Of a stretch of DNA of 64,000 nucleotides, positions 26,314 through 38,524 are shown piece by piece (within the stretch, counting starts at the first letter, position 1; every line of letters begins with the position of its first letter). Origin of the DNA: Plantago major (lineage: Eukaryota; Streptophyta; Magnoliopsida; Lamiales; Plantaginaceae); the NCBI GenBank assembly GCA_026545765.1, contig CM048844.1, positions 61,490,545 to 61,554,544 on the forward strand, read 5' to 3'. Below the pieces are notes generated by a model that saw only the letters and a list, made by a program, of their open reading frames with translations, made no database searches and was not told the DNA's origin. Made by a program: the position numbers and the translations under genes.

Positions 26314-26565
26314 CTCCTTCCATTCCACCAATTTCTTTCCATTTTGTTTTTTCACAAATTTTAAGAAATTTGAGTAAAAAAGGGGTTTATATGGATGAAG
26401 TAGCAAGTGTATAGTAAAAAGTAAGAAAGAGAATTGAAAAAGTATGAAAGAGAGAGATTAAAATATTAATAATGGAGATAGTGGGTTTCCATAAAAGGAA
26501 ATGGAAAGTTTTTAATGGAACGCCCAAAATGAAAAAATGGAAAGAAATCTATGGAACGGAGGGAG
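26314..26565. mobile_element. Stowaway-like MITE in the 3' LTR of B
   Basis: A 252-bp insertion absent from the 5' LTR. Termini CTCCTTCCATTCCA and TGGAACGGAGGGAG are inverted repeats, flanked by TA (26312-26313 and 26566-26567). Since it is in one LTR only, it arrived after B inserted. A frame running through it is not a gene. Confidence 0.88.
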
Positions 26566-26865
26566 TATATTATACCAAGTTGTTTCAACAAGTGGTATCT
26601 GGAGTTCTGATAATCTCTGGAACCGGACGTGCAAAGCATCAGAAGAACTCTGATAGTATAAGATCTCTCATACAATGCATAGTTCCGTTGGCACTACAGG
26701 ACAAAGTATAGTACAATGAATTGAATGCGCGGACAGAAATGTCTGAACAAAAACGATAGCTTCTGAAGAAGAAGACAAATGTACTACAGTACTATACTCA
26801 GATATCAATAGTTTGAATTTGATTTAAGCCTAACGGATACTATTCAAACGACACTCAAATTCATC

Positions 26866-26873
26866 TATAAATA
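26866..26873 (+). promoter_or_regulatory. Putative LTR TATA box of B 3' LTR
   Basis: TATAAATATCAACACTTAGA, same as in the 5' LTR and now lying downstream of the MITE. Confidence 0.5.
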
Positions 26874-27730
26874 TCAACACTTAGACTGCTTGAGAACACA
26901 CCTTAGAACACTGAACACACATTGAATGCTCTCACACAAGCTCTCTCAAGCACTCTACTTACCTTCAAGCTTTCTGTTGCGACCAAAGCTCTTGATTCTA
27001 AGTATCCCAAAAGTTCTAAGTGTCCTGATCCTTAACAAGCATTGCCATCTGTGAAAGAGTTGAATTAAGATTTGATATATGAGATTTATTCTCTTGAACA
27101 TTTATCATAGACTTGGGTCAGTTAAGAACAAGATACCATACATTGCAAAGTGTATTAAGTATACTTGATTCTCAGAGCTATCTGCATAACAGAACAAGTT
27201 ATTAAAGCAGCTCACCTGACAAACTACCTTAACCAACACCTTAATTGGCGTGGAGTACATGAAGTACTTAGTTTGGGAAACTAAGGAACAACTCCAGGAA
27301 AGAGGTTTCTGAGTACAGGAAGTACTTGCCTGTGAAAGCCGGGGAATAACTCAGGGGGGACACTTGTTTGGGAACCTAGTGTAATTAGGAATCGAGAGAA
27401 GATATTTGTAAGGTTACATCAATTATCTATCTTAGTGGATTCAAGGTCTGAGAAAGGCCGAAGTGGATTAGTTGAAGGATTACGCCACCTTCAGATACCA
27501 CTATAAAAATACTTGTGTTATTTACTTTCTGCATTTTATTACTTGCTTTATTTACCTTGCAAAGTATTTACACCTATCTTGCTGAGCACGTGCACTTATC
27601 ACAGAAAAGTCTTCCGCTCTCTGAAATTAAGTATTAGATATCTGAGAAACCGTGTTTATCGACAAAATTTTTAAAATACTATTCACCCCCCCCCCTCCAG
27701 TCTTTTACTTTGCCGTTATCTGGACCAACA

Positions 27731-28253
27731 GAAACATTGCAGGAGCTGGCGATTTTTCTAATGTACCATTTTTCAGAAGAAATAATGATCCAGAGAAGAG
27801 TGAAGCTGCTGAGAAAAGATCTCAGAAAGCAAAAGGTGCTCGAAATGGTATTGGCTACAAAGCCATCGGAAAGATACTTGCTCAGCAATATAAACAAGAG
27901 CAAGAACGATGGATGAATGCCAGAATTGCGCATAGCAATCGTCAGGAGTGGAAGAAAGAACAGGCTACGACCACTCTGAATGCCAGGGCTAGAAGGAATC
28001 TGAGAAGGAAAGCCAAGCTCGTTGAAAAGTCGACTCAACAACCTGACAGGTATCTGAAAGCACCAAAAGGAGCACCAAGGAACACTCCAAGAAGAAAAAT
28101 AGTTTTAAATGATAGTGACACTAGTCATTTACCTAAAATTCCTCCTTATGATCTAGTAAGACAAAAGAATGCCCCAAGGAAGTTTATTCAAAATGGATTC
28201 CAATAGGGAGATTCTTTAGTCTAGAAGGTTCCATTGTTGGAATGAGAGCCTAA
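27731..28253 (+). pseudogene. gag of element A, second part
   Basis: Resumes gag exactly where B interrupted it, with the target duplication GAAAC and then NIAGAGDF, matching F at 63317. It covers the glycine-containing NGIGYKAIG segment and the basic ARARRNLRRKAK tail. A one-base loss after RKFIQ shifts the frame near 28190. The gag stop TAA at 28251-28253 is the same one found in B and F. Confidence 0.85.
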
Positions 28254-28674
28254 CTCCATGTTTCCTGTTTTGTGCAGAATACTGAGGAAGAATCCGAAGT
28301 GGCATTTTGATAGTGGATGTGGAAGCACATGACAGGAGACAAAGCAAATCTGGTTAACTACAAAGAATGTGATAAAGGACCAATTATTAGATTTGCTGGA
28401 GGAGATGAAAATCCAACCATAGGTTTTGGCGATCTGAAGCTTGGAGCTCTTACAATCACTGGAGTACTACATGTAGAGGGATTGAAATATCATCTCCTAA
28501 GCATGAGTCAATTGGCAGCCCAAGGGTACTCAGTAAAGATCAAGTCAAATCTATGCAAATTGATTGACAATGATTCAAGGAAAGTAGTCTTGATTGCAAT
28601 ATAGGAAGGAAATCACTATGTGATTGATGAAGAACCTGCCACACCATGAGACTTTCTATTGATATGTCAATCAA
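28254..28674 (+). pseudogene. pol remnant of element A (protease region only)
   Basis: The protease site (GATAGTGGATGT, DSGC) is present near 28308, but a two-base loss before it and a one-base loss after it break the frame. The following region matches B up to about the residues before GAG-pre-integrase, with TAG at 28601-28603. From about 28675 the sequence resembles the spacer downstream of pol. Integrase core, reverse transcriptase and RNase H are therefore deleted. Confidence 0.75.
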
Positions 28675-28734
28675 AGGCTCCAAGGGTGTCAATTGGTTTC
28701 TGAGACGGGAACTCATGTAACCATTAAAAGAGTC

Positions 28735-29570
28735 TGAAAGTGCAATATACACTTATATTTTGATAATCTTGTCTTTCAATAATCAGTTCCAAGTTTGTGT
28801 TTGTTGTTGTTTGTGAAGCTGCAGGATTATCAATGTTGTATAACATTGTGACAGGATAGAATTTAATGTTGGCATAACATTGAAGATATAGCATTGCCGC
28901 AGACATCGAAGACAAAGCACATTGGACAGGATACTTGGACTGGAAGTATTGACAAAACGAACAAGATTTGATTTAAGGAAAAAGAACAGCTTGTGGTGAA
29001 AGCAAGAAGGAATATATTTTATGAAGAATTGAAATATGGAAATTTCCTTCTATGCGCATTTTGAAGAAAACAAGTAAAAGGAAAAATTGCCTTTGCCGAG
29101 ATCCTATTGCCTTTCGACTTAGATGGAAGAGGTCGACATCTCAAGTATATATATGCAAGGATTCAACATAGCAATGTTTTGAGCTTTTTTGAAAAGATCA
29201 ATAGAGATTTTAGGCTTCTTGTTTTCTGCTAGCTTTAGAGTTTGTCTAAGAGTATTCATTGTTGGAATAACTCTTTCAAACATCGACCTAGAATAGCTTT
29301 TACTGTTGGTTCTTCTAGGGCTAGTTTTGGTTGTTTAATCAATCGTTTGTGATTGTATTAAACCTAGTTGTTTAGATCTACTTTTCCTGTCAGTAGATAT
29401 TTTGCCTAAAGGCGCTGCTAATATATTTTTCTATATATTGGCTTGGTAATAGAAGTTTCATTATTCATCCGCTGCTATCTGTTTACTGTAGACATTGTTT
29501 AACAACATTGTTGGCAACATTGTCTGTTGATCTAGTTCCAAGTACCAATCCGGGATCTTAAGTTCTAACA
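28735..29570 (+). repeat. 5' LTR of element C (836 bp)
   Basis: Runs from TGAAAGTGCAATATAC to AAGTTCTAACA. It holds a TATATATA box at 29146-29153 and several CAACATTG/CAATGTTG motifs (near 28831, 28864 and 29490). Confidence 0.95.
29146..29153 (+). promoter_or_regulatory. Putative LTR TATA box of C
   Basis: TATATATATGCAAGGATTC, about 410 bp into the LTR, with the same sequence at 38936-38943 in the 3' LTR. Core promoter role is inferred from position and composition. Confidence 0.5.
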
Positions 29571-29572
29571 AG

Positions 29573-29584
29573 TGGTATCAGAGC
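29573..29584 (+). other. Primer-binding site of C (TGGTATCAGAGC)
   Basis: Perfect initiator-Met tRNA site two bases after the LTR, followed by cagccacc. Confidence 0.92.
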
Positions 29585-29625
29585 CAGCCACCTAACTACT
29601 GGTGTCTGGATTTGGTACTACTACA

Positions 29626-31640
29626 ATGGATGCAAACTACAATAGACCTCCTGTGCTTGATGGGTCCAACTACCATTACTGGCAAATCCGGATGAGGACA
29701 TACATCAAGTGCCTTGATGGCCGTGCTTGGAGATCCATTCTGGAAGGATACACCTGGCCAACTGAAGGACCTGATGCTGATGGTGACATTGTCCCCATAC
29801 CTGAAGAACGCTTCTCTGCAGGTGACATACTTCTTAGCTCTTATAATGAAAAAGCTTAAAATGCTATCTTTGGTCATGTAGATTCTCATATGTTTAAAAT
29901 CATTCAAAACTGTACTACTGCAAAACAAGCTTGGGAATTACTTCAGAGTCATTGTGAAGGGGATGCTAGTGTCAAACAAACTAAACTTAGAATGCTTTGG
30001 TCTCAATTTGAAAATCTAAGAATGGCGGAGGAAGAAACCATTGACTCCTATTTTGAAAAACTTTTGACTCTCTCAAATGAAGTCCAAAGACTGGGAGAAG
30101 CTATTTCTAATAGGCAACTTGTTTCCAAAGCTGTTCGATCTCTTTCCTCAAAATTTAATACCAAAGTCACTATTTTGGAAGACACTCATAACTTGGCAAC
30201 TATGGATTTTCATACCCTGTTGAACAATTTGAAAAACTTTGAACTAAATGAAAATGAGAGACAAGGTATGAAAACTCATAGTATTTCCCTTCACTCTGTT
30301 TCTAAAGCAAAATCTTCAAATCCTGATAGTAGTAGTGATGAGTCTGACAATATGACTGAGGAAGCTTCCAACAATCTTGTAAGGAAGTTCAACAAACTTA
30401 GATTCAGGAAAAACTCTGGTCAAGGATCCTCAAGTGGAACTAAAACTTTCAAAAAGAAAAACAATACTTTCAAAACTGGTTCTGCTTCCAAAACTAGCTC
30501 TGAATCTGATTTCGATCGCACTCCTCTTAGTAAGATTAGATGTTTTGAATGCCAAGGGTGGGGTCATTATCAAAATGAATGTGCTAACAATCTCAGAAAA
30601 GAGAAAAAGAATCTTCTTGCTTGTCTCAGTGATGACTCAGATGAAGAACAGGAAGATGAAGAAAAAGAAGATGATTCAACTACCAATGCCAGAGCTCTCC
30701 GCTCATCCACTTACCATGTTGAAGATCAATGTTGGGACAACATTGTCAAGACAACATCAGGAATAGAAATCTTCTTTGACTATGATGACTCTGAGAACTG
30801 TGAAATTTTGGCACTAACCAAACCTGAGAAGTCAGGAATCTCTAATGTTTTATGTCTACATGGTTCTGTGGATTTTGATATAGATAGTCCTTCAGAAGAG
30901 GAAGGTAATGCAGATCAAATGGTGAAGGATCTGCAACAGATGTATGAGAAACTCTTCAGTGAATGGAAGACTCTCAGGAAACTCCTCAAGAAAACTGAGA
31001 AGGAGAACCACAATCTGAAAGACACCATTGTCAAACTAGAAGCTGAATTAACAAAGAAGGACTACAGGCTGCTCAAGGTAATCTCTGAGCTAGATAATGA
31101 AAAGAAGGTAATTGCAAAATGAAACTCTTCTACTTCTAGACTTAATGAGATGCTTGATGTGAACAATGATAGGACCACTGGTTTAGGGTACACAAGTAGT
31201 TATGATGAACTTGGGTGCAACATGAACGACACTGATACCTCAAAAGTTGACAAACCTCTTTCTGAGCTCATAAAAGGTCCTACGTTTGTCAAAGAAAAAG
31301 CTTTGTTTGTGTGCACTTACTGTCTTAAATCTGGTCACAAAAAGCCTTACTGCTTCAAGTACCAAAAGGACTTAAAGAGGGAACATGTTGAGACCTCCAA
31401 CCTCAGTAATCTCTCCACAATTCCCTCCCATCCAGTTTCCAGCAAACAAAACAGTGATGCTAGCCGCAATGTTGTGACAACATCCACTTCAACAGAGACT
31501 GAAAGATGTAATCTTAAGACTATAAAGTACTTTCCTAGTTCTCCTAAACAAGACAAATCTCCAGGACAGATAAGAAAACACAAGAGTGTTTCGAAACATG
31601 TTTGGGTAGCTAAAGAAAAACATACTTGCAATGTTGCTTT
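29626..31640 (+). pseudogene. gag of element C
   Basis: Starts MDANYNRPPVLDGSNYHYW, a SIRE1/Maximus-type gag. The UBN2-like gag core is followed by a first CCHC knuckle (CFECQGWGHYQNEC, near 30541), an acidic region, a coiled coil (30925-31115) and a second CCHC-like knuckle (CTYCLKSGHKKPYC, near 31314). Two knuckles are usual in this Sirevirus branch. A TAA at 29857-29859 and a TGA at 31120-31122, each explained by one C-to-T change, interrupt it. Confidence 0.88.
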
Positions 31641-34600
31641 TTCTGTCGCTACTTCCCCTAACAATGCAGGAAAATGGTACTTCGACAGTGGTTGTTCTAG
31701 GCACATGACCGGTAACCCGTCAAATTTGTCAAACTTTGTAGTTCAAAAGACAGGTACGGTAACCTATGGAGGAGGATACCAAAGCAAAATACTTGGAAAG
31801 GGAACACTGTGCCTTAAAGGATATCCGAAACCCTCGAATGTTCTTCTTGTTGAAGGGTTAACTGCTAATCTTGTTAGTATAAGCCACCTGTGTGATAATG
31901 ATCTGAAAGTCAAGTTTGATAAACGTTCTTGCAAAGTTTATACTTGTGTGGACAAATTAACCGTAATGACAGGTGTGAGATCACAGGACAACTGCTATGT
32001 GATGGACATTCCTCTCACATGCAATGTTGCTCAACATGATGATGCAACACTGTGGCATAAGAAATTGGGACATGTCAATTACAGAAATCTGGAGAAGATC
32101 ATCAAAAATAATGTGGTGACAGGAGTGCCAAAGCTTACCAATGTAGGGAAACATGTGTGTGGCCACTGTCTTATGGGAAAACAAACCAAGGTGACACATC
32201 AGCCACTTCTGATTGAAGGACAACAAAGAGGTACTTTTAACTGCTTTGAACTCCTGCATATGGATCTCATGGGTCCTATAGAAGCTAAAAGTTTAGGAGG
32301 AGCCTGGTATATCTATGTTATAGTTGATGATTTTTCTAGATACACTTGGGTCAATTTTTGAAAGAAAAATCGAAACTTTTGAATCCTTCAAAAGCGGCAT
32401 ACAAAATGTTGTAATCGATCTACTCTTGTTCAAAGAATTCGATCTGACCATGGTAAAGAATTCGAGAATCAATTCTTTGATAAGTACTGTGAAAAGAAAG
32501 AATCATGCATGAATACTCAGCTCCTAAGACACCACAACAAAATGGTGTTGCTGAAAGGAAAAACAGGACTCTTCAAGAAATGGCCAGAGTGATGTTGTGC
32601 TCAATGAACCTATCAAAAAGGTTGTGGGCTGAAGCTGTGAACACTGCTTGTCACATAATCAATCGTGTCTATCTTCGTCCAGGTTCTCTAACCACTCCTA
32701 TGAGTTGTTGAAAGGTAGAAAGCCCAATCTCAAGTACTTTCATGTTTTTGGATGTGTGTGTTACATACTCAATGATAGAGAACATCTAGGGAAGTTTGAT
32801 GCTAAAAGTGACAAAGGAATCTTTGTAGGATACTCTCAAAATAGTCAAGCGTATAGAATATACAATCCTAGATTGCAGACTATACAAGAGTCTGTGAATG
32901 TTTCCTTTGATGACTCAGAGCCCTATGCCCAGAAGAAGATTTCTGCAGGTGCTGAACAGGTTATTGAATCAACCTCTGACTCTTCTACACATGAGAACGT
33001 ACCAGAAACTGTGACTCCTGCTGCTGATCAAAATGAAAGAACCCATGTTGTGGGCAATGTTGTGCCAACATCCCCTCTGTGCAATGATGACTCAATATTA
33101 AATTCAACATCCCAGATTTACACTCATGATGAAGAACAAGCTGATCCTCATAATGAAGCGAAATTTGAATCTGACAATCCATCCAGCAACAATGCTGCAC
33201 CTATGTCTCCTGACTCACGAAAGGATCCTCCTCCCAGAATTCGCAAAGATCATCCCAGTTTCCAAGTAATTGGAAATCCAAGAGGAAGGACATTGAGGGG
33301 AAACACGCGCAAAAATTACAAGGAGACACTCAGACTTGCTGAAATATGTCACTCTATAAGTTCCTCATGCTTTGTTTCGTTAATTGAACCTAAAAATGTG
33401 AAAGAAGCTCTTGCTGATAATTTTTGGATAGAAGCAATGCAAGATGAACTTCGTCAGTTTCAAACAAATGAAGTCTGGACTCTTGTTCCCCGCCCCCATA
33501 ATATAAATGTCATAGGCACCAAGTGGATTTTCAAAAACAAGAGTGATGAAAAGGGGATAGTTGTAAAAAACAAAGCCAGATTGGTTGCTCAAGGTTACAC
33601 CCAAGTGGAAGACATTGATTTTGATGAGACCTTCGCTCCTGTTGCTAGATTAGAGTCCATTCGCTTGCTCCTAGCCTTAGCATGTTGTCTTAACATAAAA
33701 CTCAACCAAATGGATGTTAAAGGAGCTTTCTTGAATGGTTACATTGACAAAGAAGTGTATGTTGAACAACCTAGAGGGTTTGAAGATCCTTTTTATCCTG
33801 ACCATGTTTTTAAACTAAGAAAAGCCTTGTATGGTTTGAAACAAGCCCCACGCGCTTGGTATGCTAGGTTGACAGAATTCCTAGTTGGGTTAGGATTTAA
33901 AAGAGGTGAGGGAGATCAAACTCTGTTTATCCTCAGGAAAGGAAAAGACATCTGCATTGCTCAAATCTATGTTGATGATATTGTCATTGGTGCTACTAAC
34001 CTCTCCATGCTAGATAAGTTTGTTCAAGCCATGACAGGAACTTTTGAGATGAGTATGATTGGTGAACTCAGTTTCTTTAGGGCTCCAGATACAGCAGAAA
34101 CAGGAAGGCCTCTTTATCTCTCAAGAGAAATATGCCAAGAATCTTATCAAAAAATTTGGTCTGGAAAATGCCAAACCTTGCAGCACTCCCATGGCTACAT
34201 CTCTAAAACTCAACAAAACCGATGTTGGGGACGATGTTGATTGACATTATCAGATCAATGATTGGAAGTCTCTTGTATCTTTCACCACCGGACATCATGT
34301 TCTCTGTTTGTGTGTGTATCAATCCAAACCCAAAATATCTCACTTAACATTGTCAAAAGAATCATTAGATATATATCGAGGCATTAATCTTGGATTATGG
34401 TATGCATGTGATTCAAACACTAATCTATTGGGATTTAGTGATTACGATTGGGTGGTGATTTAGATGATCGAAAATCAACTAGTGGAGGTTGTTTTATCTT
34501 GGACCAAATCTTGTGTCATGGTATAGTAAGAAACAAAATTGTGTCTCTCTCTCTCTGAATCAATATGTAGCGGCCGGGAGTTGTGTGTCTCAACTAATTT

Positions 34601-34878
34601 GGTGAACAATATGCTGCATGAATATGGGTTTCAAAGTGACACTCTTTTTTGTTTGTGATAACCTTAGTGCCATTCACATATCCAAGAACCCTGTTCAACA
34701 CTCACGCACCAAGCATATAGACATTCGACATCATTTTCTTAGAGACCTAGTCTCCAAACAAATAATTGACATACAACACATTGATACCACAAATCAGTTA
34801 GCTGACATTTTCACAAAGCCCCTTGATAAAGAGAGATTCTTCAGTTTGAGAAGGTCTCTTGGCCTTTGCACTATTTGA
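31641..34878 (+). pseudogene. pol of element C: protease, integrase, RT, RNase H
   Basis: Protease is intact at its active site (WYFDSGCSRHMTG near 31676). Pre-integrase has the H-H-C-C pattern (LWHKKLGH and CGHCLMGKQ). Integrase shows HMDLMGP near 32260, then frameshifts near 32359, 32490 and 32690 before and after QQNGVAERKN. Reverse transcriptase is long and open, with YVDD at 33968-33979. A frameshift near 34080, a TGA at 34242-34244 and more breaks scramble RNase H, whose end (CDN, TKHIDIRHHFLRD, IFTKPLD) is readable to the stop at 34876-34878. Confidence 0.9.
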
Positions 34879-36323
34879 TAGGATTTGCTGCAAGCAATGT
34901 TGACATAACATCCTGGTCAACATTGTCTTCTATGTTTACCTAGTGTTGTCTTTCTTTTATTCATTTAGTCTTTTCTCTTTCTTATTCTTGTTTGTCTATG
35001 TTTTTTTTTATGCTTCTGTGCTGGTCAATGGCTGTTCCTGTTTGTAGCTTACAGTGGTGATGCTTAGGTTTTGAAAGGCTGTTTGAAACCAAGGTTGAAA
35101 GGTAACGAGTCTCCTGTGTGTTTGCTTTATGTAAAACCCACTTTTGCTGCTTTTTGGCCATTTTTTCTCGTACCTTGACTTGCACTTGATTTTGCCTCCT
35201 GCTCTTTGTGCTTAATAAATCTAATGAAGTATGATAAAAAGGGCTCGAAGTGTTTCCGTCGAGGATCGTGTTGGGCAGGTTCCAAATACTATCCAAATAT
35301 CGACGTGGCCAATGTGTCATATGTCGTGAGGGTTGATGGCTTGTACTGGAAACCGACATGCACAAAAGTGCCGATTCTCGTAATGCTGCTGGTTCACTTT
35401 CTGAGTACCAAGTCACCCAATGTGGTAAAATGAGTGATCTCTATGCCATGAGACGTGTGTTTGCCTAACTCCGCATAGGCTTCGGCTTTGGAGCGGATTC
35501 AAACGTGTTCCAATTATTTGACATGGTTCACAGTCTCTTGGTCACCCCCACTCAGAATTCTGTTAATTGATCAATTTACTTTTTGAGGCAATGTTGAGTG
35601 TGTTTCTTTGGTATTCCTTTCTCCTTCTGTTCTGCCTGCAGCATCAGTGGTGTTAATCGAATCTGCACATCTTGAGACTTGGTTTCCTGGCTGACTTACA
35701 TTAAGAGTGGTCTGATTTTCCGATGTTGTCATCAATGTTGAGCCAACATCCTGGTCAACATTGCCTGTGCTGGAAGTACCTTCTTTGCTGTGTTTTTTGT
35801 GTGCTCATTCATGTTTTGGTTGGGTTTGAGGGGAGTAATTTTGTCTTGGGTAACTGCAAAATGTAAAGTGTAAAATATCTTACTCTTATCTGACCTTGAT
35901 TTGTTTCCTAAAACAAAAATGTACCTCCCTAGGTTGAGTTTTGAGAACCTTCTTCATTCTTGACCTAATTGATACGGTGGTCATTTGCTTTCCTTAATCT
36001 CATATTAACAGCTATGTACAGATCTTGGTTTGTGTTTTGATATATATGGTTATGATCCTTGGAGCAAACCAACCAAAAACACTCCTCCAACCATATTACC
36101 ACTACCTCTCTCATTAGCCCACTTCTCCACCAATCACAAAAACTGCCATCCTTCCAAACCACTCTCTTACAAAAAAAAAAAAAAAAAAAAAAAATTCTTT
36201 CTATTTTATTTACTTCTTACTCCCAAAACTCTTCACCTTCCCCTCACTTTACTCTCTTGTCGCTCTCAACCAAAACTCCTCTCCCGCTCTTTCTCCCTCA
36301 ACTCTACCTTCACGATCCAAACA
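34879..36323 (+). other. Spacer between pol and env-like gene of C
   Basis: About 1.4 kb, no reliable gene. It has two nearly identical hairpin-like motifs built from CAATGTTG, a short loop with catcctggt, and CAACATTG (34899-34931 and 35731-35763), and a run of about 23 A (36171-36193). Short frames here lack family support. Its AT-rich 3' part is probably the env-like mRNA leader. Confidence 0.6.
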
Positions 36324-38174
36324 ATGTCGTCCCCGACAAAACCCGTCTTGCCCGGATTTTTATTGCAAACACCTGAGGGGGAGCAAGCTTATCCTCTTCC
36401 CATTCGTCTTTGAACACGCCGATTTTGAGATTCCAGTCTATAATTGTGAGGATTCGGAAGATAGTGCTGAAAAACCCTCATCTCATGTACCAAAACCGCC
36501 ATCTCCAAAAACCCAAACAGAGTCATCACCATCAAACCCCTCTGAATTTGCTGCAGAAACCCTTGTTAAATTGGGGAGCATGCCAGTCGACTTGCCACAA
36601 GAGCTGAGGGATGATGATGAAAGCCCAATGGGGAAAGAGAAAGATGCTCCCATGGAGGATGCTGGGAAAGATGTTGGACATCCCGAAATTCAACATGCAG
36701 ATCCGATGAAAACCCCAAAACCACAGATCTGTTGAAGAAGATGATGTACAACAACCTGACAAAACAGGGGAAACAACTACTGATGGCCTGAATGATGAGA
36801 ATCAGACAAGCATGCATTCTGAAAATGTTGAGAAACCCGCAGATGAGCCTACTATTGAACCAGTTGAAGTGGAAGATTGGCAGTCAGATGACTCAGAGAA
36901 AACTGAGAGTGATCCAATGAATATAGATGAGGATGTTGTTGCAACATCAGCTGCTCATGATGATAACAATGATGAAAGCTCTAATGATATGGAGGATTAT
37001 GAGCCAGAAACTGAAGATGACTCTAAGGATGAGTCAATGGTTGATGAAGAACGAGTAACTGGATGAAAGCTCAGATGACTCTGAAGATTATGAAGCTGGG
37101 ACAGAGGAAGAATCTGAAGAAGAATCACTTGATGATGAAGATGTCATTCTTGGAGAAGACCAGATTGAAGACCCTGAGGTAAATGATCTATCCTCTGAAC
37201 CTGTGTTTACAGATGGTTCTTATTGGGATGAAGATGCAGTTTCTCATTTGTTCTATGATAATAAGAATCTAGAAAAATATGAGAAAATCAAAAACAATGC
37301 TATAGATGTTGAGAAGATAATTAAAGAGGACTCATTTGAAGAGTATAACTTGGTTGCCTATCTGAAGAAAAGGAATCTCTATTATGCTGTTACTCAATAT
37401 GCTGCCTTTGTTCCTGAAATCATAAGAGAATTCTATGCCCATTTATCTGAGAATTTTGGTAGTGAAGGGCATGGTAAGCATCACTGTGTGTACTTGAGAG
37501 GTGATGTATTCTTCTTGACTTCTAAGGATATCAATACTGTGCTGCATAGAAATAGGGATGAGATTAAGACTCATGTGGAGGTAACTATGGATGAGATTGC
37601 AAGAGAGCTAACTGCAGGAAAATTAAAATTGCCCATCGGAACTCTAGATCTGAAATATTGTTGTTCTCTAGTATCTGTTCTTGCCAGGATCTGCCTGTAC
37701 AACTGGCTGCCATCTTCCAATAACAACAAGCTCAGCCAAGAGGCAGCCATGTTGCTTTACAGGATTAAAATGGGTTACAATGTCAATCTGGGAGAAAGGA
37801 TTCTCAAGCATCTAGAAAATTCTAAGAATAGAGGGATCAGAGGCCATTTAATTCTTCCATCCACTATATTTGTTGTTCTTCAGATACAGGGTATTGAGGT
37901 CAAAGCCAATGATGTCTATCATTCCAACTTCAAGTCCATCACAGTCACCAAACAACTACTGGAAACACATGACAGGATCTGTGATCTTCCTTGGGTAGAT
38001 CCTGATGTTTCTGTGAACATGGATGTGGAGGAGAATATGCCTCTTTCTACTGGCAAAACTGATGCACCAGAAAGCTCTATAGTTGCTGCTCAACATTCCA
38101 ATGTTGACTTACATGTTGGGACAACATTGACTCCTAACATTGAAACTCTATCTGCAGGTATTTTAACTGAATAG
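36324..38174 (+). pseudogene. env-like gene of element C
   Basis: Starts MSSPTKPVLPGF at 36324. An acidic, low-complexity N-terminal half runs to about 37200 with frame changes (stop at 36411-36413, others near 36733 and 37064). A folded domain of about 280 residues (37203-38020) then follows, with IIREFYAHL, VYLRGDVFFLT, LDLKYCCSLV and GHLILPSTIF motifs. This resembles the putative plant transposon protein domain found downstream of pol in Sireviruses. No signal peptide or clear membrane span was seen, so envelope function is doubtful. Ends at TAG 38172-38174. The intron pattern of A/B was not seen here. Confidence 0.7.
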
Positions 38175-38524
38175 GACAAGCTGATTCTGGAGTAAATCAA
38201 AGGGCTTGATGAGCAGATCTCAAACAATCTGAAGTTCAGAAATACTCTACTTTCTTTTCTTTCCTCACAAAAAGGGGGAGAATAGATAACTTGAGTTACT
38301 TGAGTTCATTCTTCTTGAGTCTGTGTTGAACAATTATAATTTTTGTGGGTCTGTAATATTTTAAATTCTCCTGAATATTTCTTAAGTTGTCTGGTTAAGG
38401 GGGGGAATAGAGGTTAAGGGGGAGAATAGATCTTTAATAGTTCTTAGTTATGTTTCTATGATCTGTTCTCTTGTTTTGTTTTGTGATGTGTTTTGTGATT
38501 AAAGACTAAGATTAAGGGGGAGAT
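38175..38524 (+). other. Multiple polypurine tracts before the 3' LTR of C
   Basis: The tract next to the LTR is attaagggggagat (38511-38524). Similar aagggggagaatag tracts occur upstream near 38271, 38399 and 38416. Repeated polypurine tracts are a known Sirevirus trait; the copy next to the LTR should prime plus-strand DNA synthesis. Confidence 0.8.

Larger units (their letters stand above)
11664..27730 (+). mobile_element. Sirevirus-like copia element B, nested in gag of A
   Basis: LTRs at 11664-13226 and 25887-27730 enclose gag, pol and an env-like gene in Sirevirus order. The flanks AAAAC (11659-11663) and GAAAC (27731-27735) form a 5-bp target duplication with one mismatch, and removing B rejoins gag of A. 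B keeps protease, integrase, reverse transcriptase and RNase H regions, so it was once complete, but all genes now carry stops or frameshifts. It belongs to the same family as A, D and F. Confidence 0.9.
25887..27730 (+). repeat. 3' LTR of element B (1844 bp, with a MITE)
   Basis: Same ends as the 5' LTR. The extra length is explained by a MITE at 26314-26565. A TATAAATA box is at 26866-26873 and a C10 run at 27686-27695. Confidence 0.92.

Noticed and set aside
26472..26711. 79-codon frame in the 3' LTR of B
   Set aside because: It starts inside a MITE and runs into LTR sequence; not a gene.
28185..28275. Intron at the gag-pol junction ending in ttttgtgcag
   Set aside because: The acceptor looks good, but the donors I tried (CAG/GTATCT and AAG/GTTCCA) give a wrong frame or a stop, while direct readthrough of TAA stays in frame in B and F.
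34982..35433. Frames on both strands in the spacer of C
   Set aside because: They lie in the non-coding spacer between pol and the env-like gene and match no family I recognise.
36030..36413. Two overlapping frames just upstream of the env-like gene of C
   Set aside because: They pass through a poly-A run and have low-complexity S/T/P/L composition; one merely overlaps the env-like start. Treated as leader.
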